Source: Nitrospira_D sp035465795 (lineage in GTDB: Bacteria > Nitrospirota > Nitrospiria > Nitrospirales > Nitrospiraceae). Taken from it: 64,000 nucleotides of DNA. The stretch lies in NCBI RefSeq assembly GCF_049546785.1, contig NZ_JBMWAN010000002.1:620001-684000 (forward strand). The letters are read 5' to 3'. Below are positions 18,962 to 27,764 of this stretch, piece by piece. The notes beneath the pieces are model-generated. The model was not told where the DNA came from and made no database searches. It worked only from the letters and a program-made list of their open reading frames with translations. Numbering within the stretch: the first letter of the stretch is position 1; the number at the start of each line of letters is the position of its first letter. Both the position numbers and the translations under genes were made by a program.

Positions 18962-20680
18962 GTGTTTGTGTCGTTTGCGTTGCTTGTCCCGCTCCTCCCG
19001 CTCCTGACGGCCTTCATGGTCGCAGTGGGCAACGATGAGTCCCGCCGCGCCCGCACACAGCTCGCCGCCTTCCCGATCGGGGCGGCGTTCTGCGGCGCCA
19101 TCGCCACCCTCTATATTGTAGCCACGCAGGGACCGATCAGCATCCGCTTCTACGACCCCGCCTCGATGGTGTCGCTCACGTTTCCGATCGGCTTCTATAT
19201 CGACCGGCTCAGCGCCGTCATGATGGTGTTGATTTCCGGCGTCGGCACGGTCATCTACGCCTATTCCGTCGGGTATATGTACCAGGATCCCCACGAACCG
19301 CGATATCTGTCCCTCATCGGCATCGGGACGTTCGTCCTGCTCTGCATGGTCTCCAGCGCGAATCTCATGATGCTGTTTCTCTTCTGGCAGCTCCTGAGCT
19401 ATCTCCTGTACCTCCTGGCGCACAATCACGGCCATGCCGCGACGCTGCACGGCGCGTTCAGAACGTTTACGGTCCTGCGGGTCGGGGATGTCGCATTTCT
19501 CGCGGGAGTCGTCCTGGCCCATACCCTCTACGGCACGCTGGAGTTCCGGGAACTCTTCACCAGAGCGGCCGAAACCCCCGTGACACTCTCGCCCCTGCCG
19601 GGATGGGAGATCAGCGGCCCGACGGCGGTGACGCTGCTCCTGTTCATCGGCGGGATGAGCAAGTCCGCGCAGGTTCCGCTCCACTTCTGGCTGCCCCGGT
19701 CGCTCTATGCGCCGACGCCCGTGCATGCCTTGCTCCACGCCGGCATCATCAATGCGGGCGGCTTCCTGATCAACCGCCTGGCTCCCCTGTTCGGGCTGAG
19801 TTCGACGACCCTGCACGTCGCCTTCGTGGTGGGTACGTTGACCGCCGTGCTGGGCGCCACGATGATGCTGGCGCAGAACGACATCAAGAAAACGCTCGGC
19901 TTTTCCACGATCGGTCAAATGGGCTACATGATCATGGAGTGCGGGCTCGGGGCGTTTTCGCTGGCCGTGTTTCATCTGATCGCCCACGGCCTCTTCAAAG
20001 CCACCGTCTTCTTGAATTGCGGCAACGTGATTCATAAAGCCCGACAGGAACCGCATGTCCCCCATGCGGACCCCCAGGAAGAGGAGGAACACTTCTCCCC
20101 GCTCACCTGGTCGACCGGATTCGTGACCACGCTCGCGATTCCCCTGGCCATCCTGCTGGTCACCCACGGGATCCTGCGCATCCCGCTGCTCGAATCGCAG
20201 GGAACGGTCATCTTTCTCTTCTTCATCTGGCTGACTTCGTCACAAGCCATTCTGACGCTCACCCGGCTACGCGCGATTGCCTCCTGGAAGGTGTCGTCTG
20301 CGATGCTCGTGACGCTGCTCTTCGTGGTCTTCGTCTATTTGTTCGCCGTCGAGTCGTTTACCGCCTTCCTCTATCCCGATCCGGCTGAGGTCGCGTCGTA
20401 CTTTCAAGCCGCACATCTGCCCAAATGGCTCTTTGAGGGCCTGGTTCTCATGGCCACGGTCATGACCGTCCTCAGCTGGTGCTATCTCTATATGCGCGCC
20501 CATGGCCGGACGATCCGGATACCGGGGCGGGTCTCACGCTGGGTCGAAGGCGGACGAAACGGGTCGTATGTCCTGTTCATGAACCGGTTGTACGCCGACG
20601 AACTCTACCAACAGCTCGGACGGACGGTCATGCGCATCCTCCACCGTTTCGACAAGCGTGAACGCGGATGGTCCCGATGA
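18962..20680 (+). CDS. dabB: DabB-like proton-translocating (NuoL-family) subunit, copy 2
   Basis: 572 residues, GTG start at 18962 (or 18968) in the same local context (GAGGTG) as copy 1. The protein matches copy 1 nearly throughout, including long identical stretches at the start and from the DIKKTLGFS segment onward. Lys234 of MSKSAQVPLHFWLP and Gln143 replace the usual Lys/Glu pair in the same way. Differences cluster around residues 190-255, for example SAQVPLHFWLPRSLYAPTPV against SAQFPFHIWLPHYLYAPTPA, and at the C-terminus. Its stop overlaps the start of the next gene (ATGA), so it belongs to the dabA operon. Probably the product of tandem duplication. Confidence 0.85.
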   Translation: MFVSFALLVPLLPLLTAFMVAVGNDESRRARTQLAAFPIGAAFCGAIATLYIVATQGPISIRFYDPASMVSLTFPIGFYIDRLSAVMMVLISGVGTVIYAYSVGYMYQDPHEPRYLSLIGIGTFVLLCMVSSANLMMLFLFWQLLSYLLYLLAHNHGHAATLHGAFRTFTVLRVGDVAFLAGVVLAHTLYGTLEFRELFTRAAETPVTLSPLPGWEISGPTAVTLLLFIGGMSKSAQVPLHFWLPRSLYAPTPVHALLHAGIINAGGFLINRLAPLFGLSSTTLHVAFVVGTLTAVLGATMMLAQNDIKKTLGFSTIGQMGYMIMECGLGAFSLAVFHLIAHGLFKATVFLNCGNVIHKARQEPHVPHADPQEEEEHFSPLTWSTGFVTTLAIPLAILLVTHGILRIPLLESQGTVIFLFFIWLTSSQAILTLTRLRAIASWKVSSAMLVTLLFVVFVYLFAVESFTAFLYPDPAEVASYFQAAHLPKWLFEGLVLMATVMTVLSWCYLYMRAHGRTIRIPGRVSRWVEGGRNGSYVLFMNRLYADELYQQLGRTVMRILHRFDKRERGWSR

Positions 20681-22008
20681 TCGACGCGACCCTCATCCCC
20701 TGGCTCCTCGCGGGCATTCCCCTGCTGGGTGCCGCGTTGAGCCCGGCCTTCTGGGCACACCCGCACCGGCTCATGGCCTGGTCGGTCGGTGTCTCCGCGG
20801 TCAGTCTGGCTTCCGTCGCGGGATTCGCCGGCTTTCTGACAACTCCGCCAGAAGGTCTCCTCCTGCTCTTTCTGCTTCCGCTGGCCGCCGGAGTGTCTCT
20901 CCTGGGTCAACCGCATCACCAGGACCATCGCGCATCCTGGGTCATGACCCTGCTGTTTCTCAGCCTGGGACTCGGCGCGCTCGCGAGCCAGCCGGTCATC
21001 GGCAAACTGTTTCTGCTGGCGATCCATGGTTTCGTCATCGTGCTGCTCTATCGACATCACACGCCGCTCTGGCCCATCTCCTGGTGGGGCCTGGGCGCCT
21101 ATACGCTCGGCGCGCTCTGCCTGCTGCTCACGCTGGTGGCCGCCCCGCCGCTGTCTTCTATGGCGGCGTTGCTGGCCTGCACCATTCTCTTGCCCGTCGT
21201 GCCGTTCCACGACGGCCATCTCACCGCGCTCACCCGATTGCCCGGAAACCTTCCGTCGTTCATGGTCCTGCTGTTTCCGGCGCTCGGGCTGCATAGTCTG
21301 GCCCCTCTCGCGGCAACGTTGCCGGATACCGTGGCCGGGATGATGAGTTTCCTCGCCCTGGCCGGTACCGTCTACGGCGCGGTCAAGGCGCTGGCGCAAT
21401 CGCGTGTGCGGCTCCTGCTCGCCTACAGCAGTCTCTCGTTCTTTTCGATGCTCTGGTGGTGCGTGGTCACCACACGCTCCGCGACGCCGCGCGCCGCGCT
21501 CTTCGTGGGCGCCGTGGGACTGGTGATGTGCGGACTCCTGCTGGCCTGGCAGATCATCCGCACCCGCTACGGAGACGACGTGGACCCGCAGGCCATCAGC
21601 GGACTGGCCTCCACCATGCCGCAATACGCCGTGCTGCTGTCGCTGCTGGCGCTCGCGGCCATGGGGCTCCCGCCGTTCGGCGTCTTCGCGGGATTCATGG
21701 GTTTGCTGCTGTCGTCCACCGCCGCCTTTTCAGCCGGCATCATCGTGCTGGTCTCTGCCTGGCTCTCGTCGTCCTGGTACATCCTGGACCTGGTGCAGAG
21801 ACTCCTGTTCGGAACCCGCCGCTCCGACTTGCGCTATGCCGATCTCCTCCAGACCGAGCTGGCGTCGCTGGTGATTGTCGTCTTGACTCTGCTCGCGCTG
21901 GGCGTGGTCCCGGTCAGCCTCTTCGGGCCGGACCGGACTCCGGCACCGACCGGTGCCAACTCCCAACCGGCCGGCGCCACCTCAGGATCGCTCGCATGGA
22001 ACAGATAA
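20677..22008 (+). CDS. Divergent antiporter-like (NuoM/N-type) membrane protein of the dab locus
   Basis: 443 residues from the ATG at 20677, which overlaps the previous stop as ATGA; an ATG at 20668 is an alternative. It has about 12-13 membrane segments and the remnants of the proton-conducting transporter family: VPFHDGHLTALTRLPGNLPS matches the transmembrane 7-8 region and RVRLLLAYSSLSFFSM matches the DxKRLLAYSSISH motif. Unlike the two DabB copies it has lost the KSAQ lysine (LLPVVPFH instead). It overlaps dabA by 13 bases. It may be a structural or coupling subunit rather than a pump. Confidence 0.75.
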   Translation: MIDATLIPWLLAGIPLLGAALSPAFWAHPHRLMAWSVGVSAVSLASVAGFAGFLTTPPEGLLLLFLLPLAAGVSLLGQPHHQDHRASWVMTLLFLSLGLGALASQPVIGKLFLLAIHGFVIVLLYRHHTPLWPISWWGLGAYTLGALCLLLTLVAAPPLSSMAALLACTILLPVVPFHDGHLTALTRLPGNLPSFMVLLFPALGLHSLAPLAATLPDTVAGMMSFLALAGTVYGAVKALAQSRVRLLLAYSSLSFFSMLWWCVVTTRSATPRAALFVGAVGLVMCGLLLAWQIIRTRYGDDVDPQAISGLASTMPQYAVLLSLLALAAMGLPPFGVFAGFMGLLLSSTAAFSAGIIVLVSAWLSSSWYILDLVQRLLFGTRRSDLRYADLLQTELASLVIVVLTLLALGVVPVSLFGPDRTPAPTGANSQPAGATSGSLAWNR

Positions 22009-25000
22009 AGCCGTCGATCGACATCGAATCCCGGCGGATGGAGCTGCGCGGCGTCGTCCAGCTCGCCGGCGAAGTGATTGCGCAGTACTGGCCGATGCGG
22101 ACCTTCGTCCACCACAATCCGCTCCATAGCCTTGAGTATCTCCCCTTCGAAGAGACCGCCCGGCGCGGCAAGCAATTCATGGGAGGGCATAGTTATCTCC
22201 CCGGCGCGCTCTATCGCGAATATCTGAAGGCGGGCCGGATGCAGGTGGCCCATCTCGACGCCGCCTTGAAGCCACTCGTCCTGGATCAGTCTGTCACGAT
22301 CGGCTTGCGCCGGATCACGCACGGCGAGGTCCTGCGGGCCTGTCTCACGGAAGGACTCTGCGCGCCGGTGGCAGAGCCGCTCGATGATCAACTGCACGAT
22401 CCCGCGAAAGAGGTGATCGACGCGGTCGCGGCGAGCCTGTCTGTCGAGTGGGCGTTCCCCGATCTCCGCAAACGGATTCACCTCATCGTGGAAAGCGACC
22501 AGTCGGCGCTGGGCCGGTGGCTCACCCTCTCGCATTGGTGCGACGACACCTTCGGGACACAGATCGTGCGGCAGATCAACGACCAAATGATCAAATGGTG
22601 CGAGGCCTTCCTGGACGAAGGCCATGCGACCTGGTCCATGCCGGAGCGGGAGAAAGGGCTGTACAACGCCTGGAGAGACCTGGCCGCTCAGGAATGGTCG
22701 CCCTGCGGGATCGCGGACAGCCGCAGAAAAATTTCGCAGCTCCCCGACTATCCCGAAGACGCCCTGCTGCAGAGTCTGGACGCGCTCGCCATTCCCTCAC
22801 ACCTGCGCCAGGATTATTTGTCGCTGCAATTGACGGCGCTGCCTGGCTGGGCCGGCTTCATCAAGTGGCGCGCAGAAGAACGGGACTATCCCTGGCAGAA
22901 GGCCTACCCGGTCGGACTCGTCAAATTTCTCGCCATCCGCCTCTGGTATGCCAGCGAGTTGGTCCGGAAAACCTGCCGTGAAGAACTCGGCATCGAGGGC
23001 CGCTACGATACCATCGTCGCCTATATGCGCGAGCATCCCGACGAATACTACTTGCGACGCCAGCGGGTCGCCGGGCGGTTGCCGGCCCTGTATGCCGAGG
23101 AAGTGGACCGGCTCCGGCATCACAAGGGAGACGGCTGGGGACGCGTGATCGAGCGCTACCGGACGGACGTGGTCCCGCGGCAGGAAATTGCCGCCCGCCG
23201 CGGCGCCGCCAAGCGGTTGATCGCGTTGGCTCGCTCCCTGGAGCTGGATCCGGCGGTCCTGGCCGGGACCCCGCACGCCACGCTCAAACAGCTCTTCGAT
23301 TGGATGGAGTCCTTTCCCGAATCAGACCATGGACCGGTCTGGCTCAAGGCGCTTGAAGCCGCCTACCAGCAGCGCCTGCTCGCCCAGTTGCAGACGCCGG
23401 CGCAGCAGCGAACCGTACCGGCGGACCAGCCGGGCACGAACCGGCCTTATTCGCAATCGGTCTATTGCATCGATGTGCGCTCCGAGCCGTTCCGCCGGCA
23501 CCTGGAGTCCACCGGTCCGCACGAAACCTACGGCTTCGCCGGATTCTTCGCCGCCTTCATTCGCTATCGGGCCTGGGGGAAGGAACACGACACTGAACAG
23601 TTCCCCGTGATCATGCGCGCCAAGAACGAGGTGCGGGAGATTCCCCGGAGTTATCTCGATCACAAGGTCTCGAAACACGAGGCCCGCACCAAGTGGGTCC
23701 ATGCCGGCCATACGCTGCTGCACGATTTGAAAGAAAACGTCGTGACGCCCTATGTCATGGTGGAATCGCTGGGCTGGTTCTACGGCCTTCCGATCTTCGG
23801 CAAGACCCTCTGGCCGTCGCTCTATCAACGCTGGACGTCGTGGTTGCGGCGCCTGTTTGTGCCGGCCATCGCCACGACGCTCACGGTGGACAAGATGGCC
23901 CCGGCCGAAACGGCGGAGATGCTGGCGGCCGAGCACCACGCCATCATCAGAAAAGTGTTGCATGAACGTGCGGGATTGCGCAGCTCGCGCATCACTCCGG
24001 CTCTCGTGGAAGCCTTGCGCCAACAGGCGTTGGGCGGGCAAGGAGAGCTGGAATCATCACTCGTGGACGCCGCGAAACCCGCCGATCTTTCGCCGGATCT
24101 GTTGCGTACACTCGTCGAGATCCTCCGCCGGCAATACGACCTCACCGCGCGATCGGCGTCCCGGCAGAAGGAGCGGATCACCCGCATGGGGTTCACCGTC
24201 GAAGAACAGACGCTCACGGTCGACACCGCGCTGCGGATGATGGGGCTGACGAAAAACTTCGCCCGGCTCGTGTTGTTCTGCGCGCACGGCAGCACGTCGG
24301 AGAACAATCCCTATGAGTCGGCCCTGGACTGCGGCGCCTGCGGCGGCAACGAGGGAAAACCGAATGCCCGAGTCCTGGCGATGATGGCGAACAATCCGCT
24401 GGTGCGGGAACGCCTGGCCAAGAACAACCTGGTGATTCCGCCCGATACGCATTTTCTGGCCGGCCAGATGGATACGACGACGGACGACGTCCAACTCTTC
24501 GATCTGGAGGACGTACCCCCGACGCATCGCGCGGACCTGGGGCGGTTGCAGGAGGATCTCAAGGAGGCCTCCGCCCTGACGAGCCTGGAACGGTGCACAC
24601 GCTTCCCCGACATCCAGGAGTCGCTCGACGAGGGTCAGGCGCGATCACACGTGCGGCAACGGAGTGTGGACTGGAGCCAGGTCCGGCCGGAGTGGGGCCT
24701 CTCCGGCAACACCGCGTTTGTGATCGGGCGACGGGAACTGACCAGGGGGCTCAATCTCGAAGGGCGGGTGTTCCTGCAATCCTACGACGCGCGCCAGGAT
24801 CCGAGCAGCCGCCTCCTTGAAGTGCTGTTGACCGGCCCGCAGGTCGTGGCCCAGTGGATCAATATGGAACATTATTTCTCCGCGGTCGACAACGACGTGT
24901 ACGGCAGCGGAAGCAAGATCTATCATAACGTCGTCGGGCGGATCGGGATTATGTCGGGGCCCTGGAGCGACCTCCGGTTGGGGCTGGCGAGACAGACCGT

Positions 25001-25217
25001 GATGAACGGCGACGTCCCGTACCACGAACCGATGCGGCTCCTGACCATCGTAGAGGCGCCGCGCGGGCGCATCGACAAGCTGATCGAGCGGCACGAAGTG
25101 TTGCGGCACTATTATCATAACGAGTGGGTGCATCTTGTCGCCCTCGACCCCGATGACCAGGTGTGGTATCGGTATCGCCCCACAGGCGAGTGGATCCCCC
25201 TCGACAAAGCTCCATGA
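21996..25217 (+). CDS. dabA: Inorganic carbon transporter subunit DabA (DUF2309)
   Basis: 1073 residues, starting at ATG 21996 inside the end of the previous gene. The zinc site of the family is intact: Cys491 and Asp493 in YCIDVRSEPFR, His764 in CAHGSTSENNPYES, and Cys779 in DCGACGGNEGKPNAR. The spacing from His to the last Cys (15) equals that recalled for Halothiobacillus DabA. DabA is a peripheral, carbonic anhydrase-like protein that, with DabB, converts CO2 to bicarbonate vectorially in the cytoplasm. The gap between Asp493 and His764 is about 100 residues longer than in the reference protein. Confidence 0.93.
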   Translation: MEQIKPSIDIESRRMELRGVVQLAGEVIAQYWPMRTFVHHNPLHSLEYLPFEETARRGKQFMGGHSYLPGALYREYLKAGRMQVAHLDAALKPLVLDQSVTIGLRRITHGEVLRACLTEGLCAPVAEPLDDQLHDPAKEVIDAVAASLSVEWAFPDLRKRIHLIVESDQSALGRWLTLSHWCDDTFGTQIVRQINDQMIKWCEAFLDEGHATWSMPEREKGLYNAWRDLAAQEWSPCGIADSRRKISQLPDYPEDALLQSLDALAIPSHLRQDYLSLQLTALPGWAGFIKWRAEERDYPWQKAYPVGLVKFLAIRLWYASELVRKTCREELGIEGRYDTIVAYMREHPDEYYLRRQRVAGRLPALYAEEVDRLRHHKGDGWGRVIERYRTDVVPRQEIAARRGAAKRLIALARSLELDPAVLAGTPHATLKQLFDWMESFPESDHGPVWLKALEAAYQQRLLAQLQTPAQQRTVPADQPGTNRPYSQSVYCIDVRSEPFRRHLESTGPHETYGFAGFFAAFIRYRAWGKEHDTEQFPVIMRAKNEVREIPRSYLDHKVSKHEARTKWVHAGHTLLHDLKENVVTPYVMVESLGWFYGLPIFGKTLWPSLYQRWTSWLRRLFVPAIATTLTVDKMAPAETAEMLAAEHHAIIRKVLHERAGLRSSRITPALVEALRQQALGGQGELESSLVDAAKPADLSPDLLRTLVEILRRQYDLTARSASRQKERITRMGFTVEEQTLTVDTALRMMGLTKNFARLVLFCAHGSTSENNPYESALDCGACGGNEGKPNARVLAMMANNPLVRERLAKNNLVIPPDTHFLAGQMDTTTDDVQLFDLEDVPPTHRADLGRLQEDLKEASALTSLERCTRFPDIQESLDEGQARSHVRQRSVDWSQVRPEWGLSGNTAFVIGRRELTRGLNLEGRVFLQSYDARQDPSSRLLEVLLTGPQVVAQWINMEHYFSAVDNDVYGSGSKIYHNVVGRIGIMSGPWSDLRLGLARQTVMNGDVPYHEPMRLLTIVEAPRGRIDKLIERHEVLRHYYHNEWVHLVALDPDDQVWYRYRPTGEWIPLDKAP

Positions 25218-25263
25218 ACAAGGACACGTCACAGACGGGCATAGCCAGGAAAGGAGTGCGTAG

Positions 25264-25614
25264 ATGGGCGCGTTGACATTGCATCCGATGAAGGAAATTC
25301 GCGTGGTCGTCGCGGGGGAGCACCGGGCATTCGTGACCGAGTTGCTGGACCGCGTCAAAGCGACCGGCTATACGATCATCGGCAATCTGTCCGGGAAGGG
25401 ACACCACGGGATCCGCGAAGCCCACTTCATGTTCAGCGAGCAGGAAAGTCTCGAGATGATCATGACCGTCGTGCCGGAGGACAAGGTCGAGCCGATCCTC
25501 GCCGGCCTGCGGCCGCTCTTCGACCGCCATTCCGGGGTGATGTTCGTGACCGACGTCTCGGTCAGCCGGCAGGAGTATTTCGGCAAGACCACGAAGAAGA
25601 GCGGCGGGGCCTGA
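25264..25614 (+). CDS. PII-like protein associated with the dab locus
   Basis: 116 residues behind AAGGAG. The ferredoxin-like PII fold is recognisable: KEIRVVVAGEHRAFVTELLD (first beta-alpha unit), HHGIREAHFMFSEQE (T-loop region), MIMTVVPEDKVEPILAGLRP and VMFVTDVSVSRQEYFG. The T-loop lacks the uridylylated tyrosine motif of GlnB, placing it among PII-like proteins. Relatives next to carboxysome or bicarbonate transporter genes bind adenine nucleotides or bicarbonate. Directly after dabA, 46 bases downstream, it probably tunes the transporter. Confidence 0.8.
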   Translation: MGALTLHPMKEIRVVVAGEHRAFVTELLDRVKATGYTIIGNLSGKGHHGIREAHFMFSEQESLEMIMTVVPEDKVEPILAGLRPLFDRHSGVMFVTDVSVSRQEYFGKTTKKSGGA

Positions 25615-25663
25615 CCGACTGCCGACCAGGCCAGATCCGGGTCCGGAAACCGGCTGGTGGTGA

Positions 25664-25695
25664 AGGGCCCGGCTGGAGGGCCCTGCTCTTGTCTT
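25664..25695 (+). terminator. Candidate rho-independent terminator after the dab locus
   Basis: AGGGCCC (25664-25670) and GGGCCCT (25678-25684) form a perfect seven-base-pair stem with a seven-base loop, followed by the T-rich GCTCTTGTCTT. It lies 50 bases after the PII-like stop and 66 before the next start, so it would close the carbon-uptake transcript. Confidence 0.55.
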
Positions 25696-25749
25696 CCACG
25701 CCAAGACTTGTCTAGAATGGGCCCCTCTTGCAGGGAAAGGGAGCACGCC

Positions 25750-26019
25750 ATGAAGGGCTTACGGTTTGAACGGATCGGGCGGGACCGCTACTACAACGTC
25801 GTGTTTCACATCGGAAGCACCTATATTCCGGTGAGCGACGACACGATCGAAGAGCTGAAAAACCAGAGCCTGCTGACGCCCGAACGCTTCCTGGATCTCC
25901 TCGTAGACCGCGTCGGCTATTCCTCCTATCTCAAAGACCAGATCCGCACCGAGCTGAAGTCCTCCGGCGATCCGGTGACCCAGATTACGGTTCTGCAGGG
26001 CGCTATCCGCGATCTATAG
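25750..26019 (+). CDS. Conserved-looking hypothetical protein (89 residues)
   Basis: Starts at the ATG at 25750 after GGGAAAGGGAG; a GTG-led extension to 25657 crosses the terminator stem and is unlikely. The product (beginning MKGLRFERIGRDRYYNVVFH) looks like a small beta-rich N-terminal part followed by helices, with DTIEELKNQSLLTPERFLDL and YLKDQIRTELKSSGDPVTQI. No cysteine cluster, signal peptide or membrane segment is present. I do not recognise a family; it sits alone after the dab terminator. Confidence 0.6.
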   Translation: MKGLRFERIGRDRYYNVVFHIGSTYIPVSDDTIEELKNQSLLTPERFLDLLVDRVGYSSYLKDQIRTELKSSGDPVTQITVLQGAIRDL

Positions 26020-26038
26020 AAGAACGCGTCGCTCGTCG

Positions 26039-26061
26039 TTCGTGACCCGTATCTCGTAAAA
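26039..26061 (+). repeat. Copy of a dispersed CGTGAAACGT-type intergenic repeat
   Basis: Matches 19 of 23 bases of the unit seen before gyrA (38315-38347, read on the minus strand). It lies just after the preceding stop codon. Confidence 0.5.
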
Positions 26062-26204
26062 TCCTCACCTTCTATACTTCCCTTGCTCTCGTCGTAGCAC
26101 GAACTTCCTGCCGGTTGCAGTTGCGAAATTGTGTGGCCCCCTCAGCCCGCAACGGTATGATGGGTCTGCTGACACTGTGACCACAAGTGAACCGAGGGAT
26201 ACTG

Positions 26205-27143
26205 ATGAAACAGACTCTGCTTTCGGCGGTACTGCTCTTGGGGTTGCTGGGACTTGTCACCTCGGCCTGTGGCGATCCGCTTCGGGAGCGGATCAAGGAG
26301 CGGCACGCGGCGACAGCGTCAGACGATGCCGCAGAAATGGAAATGGGCGAGTCATCCTCGTCCCCTGTGCCGCTGCCAGCTGGCGCAAGGTTTGAGCATG
26401 ACCTCTCCTATGGCACCGATCCTCAGCAGCGTCTGGATGCGTATATCCCTGCCCAGGCCAAGGCTGCGCCGATCCTGTTCATGGTCCACGGCGGCGCCTG
26501 GATGCTGGGCGACAAGGCAACTTCACCCTTCGTCTCCAACAAAGTCGCTCACTGGCTGCCCAAGGGCTATCTCCTCGTCTCGACGAACTACTGCATGTCG
26601 AAGCATCCCAACCCGCTCGAACAGGCCGACGACCTCGCCCGCGCCCTGGCCTTCGTCCAAGCCAAAGCTTCGTCGTGGGGAGGCGACCCAGGCAAGGTGC
26701 TGTTGCTGGGGCATTCGGCCGGTGCGCATCTGGTCTCCCTGGTGACGGCAGACCCCCGCATCGTCACCAGCCAGGGTGGCGCACCGTGGCTGGGCACGAT
26801 TTCGCTCGACAGCGCCGCTTTCGACGTCGTCGAGATCATGCAGGGCAAGCACCACGGGTTTTACGATCGTGTCTTCGGCAAGAACCCTGCGTTCTGGACT
26901 GACACGTCGCCCTACCACCGGCTGACGACAGCGCCGGCGCCGATGTTAGCCGTCTGCTCGACGAAGCGTAGCGACGCCTGCCCGCAAGCGAGCGCGTTTT
27001 CCGCTAAGGCCGTCAAATTAGGCGGACGAGTCGTGGTGCTGCCGGTGGACATGAAACACGGTGAGCTCAACAAAGAGCTGGGTCTCCCCAGCGACTACAC
27101 CACGACCGTCGAAGCGTTCATGCGCTCGCTGGGGCTGCCCTAG
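26205..27143 (+). CDS. Lipoprotein or secreted alpha/beta hydrolase (HSL/carboxylesterase type)
   Basis: 312 residues from the ATG at 26205 after GAGGGA. An N-terminal hydrophobic stretch ends LVTSAC with Cys22 as a likely lipidation site. The hydrolase core has the HGG oxyanion motif (residues 95-97) and nucleophile GHSAG (Ser171); DMKHGELNKEL near the end supplies the histidine. The linker at residues 30-60 is rich in acidic and serine residues. The family includes esterases and kynurenine formamidase-like enzymes. Monocistronic; substrate unknown. Confidence 0.8.
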   Translation: MKQTLLSAVLLLGLLGLVTSACGDPLRERIKERHAATASDDAAEMEMGESSSSPVPLPAGARFEHDLSYGTDPQQRLDAYIPAQAKAAPILFMVHGGAWMLGDKATSPFVSNKVAHWLPKGYLLVSTNYCMSKHPNPLEQADDLARALAFVQAKASSWGGDPGKVLLLGHSAGAHLVSLVTADPRIVTSQGGAPWLGTISLDSAAFDVVEIMQGKHHGFYDRVFGKNPAFWTDTSPYHRLTTAPAPMLAVCSTKRSDACPQASAFSAKAVKLGGRVVVLPVDMKHGELNKELGLPSDYTTTVEAFMRSLGLP

Positions 27144-27212
27144 TCGGCTGCTGAAACAGGCGCCCAACTTCGTTTCCGTTTCGACAACTTAAAAGCATGG
27201 CAAGCCGATATT

Positions 27213-27764
27213 TTACAATCCAGAATTTTGCCAAGTATCACGCGTTTTAACCGTCTTAACTTTAATAATGGCCAATACATGACCTGGATCAATTGGCTCT
27301 AACAACTGATCGGCAGATACGGATACTGAAGTAACCAGGGAGTCGTCTTCAAGCAAACAGAAGAACGGGTTTTCATATTCCGTAGGCTTGTCGCCCTTGG
27401 GCAATTCCTGTGAATTGTGCGGCATTCGAAGGCTGTCCAATAGTGTTTTTAGCCGATTATCAATGTCACCTCCGCCCGTGAGAATGACACCCTTTTGCTC
27501 TTGGCGCAGGAGCAATACTTCCAACTCGGCATGAAGAAATAGTCGCTTAGAAATCAATGGCGCAAACTTGAAGCCAGCATGTTCGAAAATTACTGACGAC
27601 GCCATCACGTCTTGTTTGGCTAAGAGGTCTTCTCTCGATTTCAGCGGCTCTTGGCTCCAGAGCTGTTTCAGTTGCAGGTGGAAAGAACGACGGAGCGGCT
27701 GTTTGTCTTTAGCCTTAGCATTGTTCCCTTTGAGAGGGCCACGGTAGGTAAGTCGAAATTCCAT
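27213..27764 (-). CDS. RusA-like Holliday-junction resolvase fold protein, orphan
   Basis: 183 residues, ATG at 27764 after AGGAGGGAACGCGCA. The segment GGGDIDNRLKTLLDSLR (Asp100, Asp102, Asp110) followed by LLEDDSLVTSVSV (Asp140, Asp141) matches the catalytic aspartates of RusA (DLDN and DDxxV), which resolve recombination junctions. The protein is longer than classical RusA (about 120 residues). The gene is richer in A and T than its neighbours and uses rarer codons such as AAA, TTA and ATA, which suggests recent acquisition, perhaps from a phage. No other phage gene is adjacent. Confidence 0.6.
   Translation of the reverse strand: MEFRLTYRGPLKGNNAKAKDKQPLRRSFHLQLKQLWSQEPLKSREDLLAKQDVMASSVIFEHAGFKFAPLISKRLFLHAELEVLLLRQEQKGVILTGGGDIDNRLKTLLDSLRMPHNSQELPKGDKPTEYENPFFCLLEDDSLVTSVSVSADQLLEPIDPGHVLAIIKVKTVKTRDTWQNSGL

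Noticed and set aside
17055..20680. Tandem NuoL genes read as part of a complex I (nuo) operon
   Set aside because: No other nuo gene is present, and the adjacent DUF2309 gene with intact zinc ligands and the PII-like gene identify a DAB-type locus.
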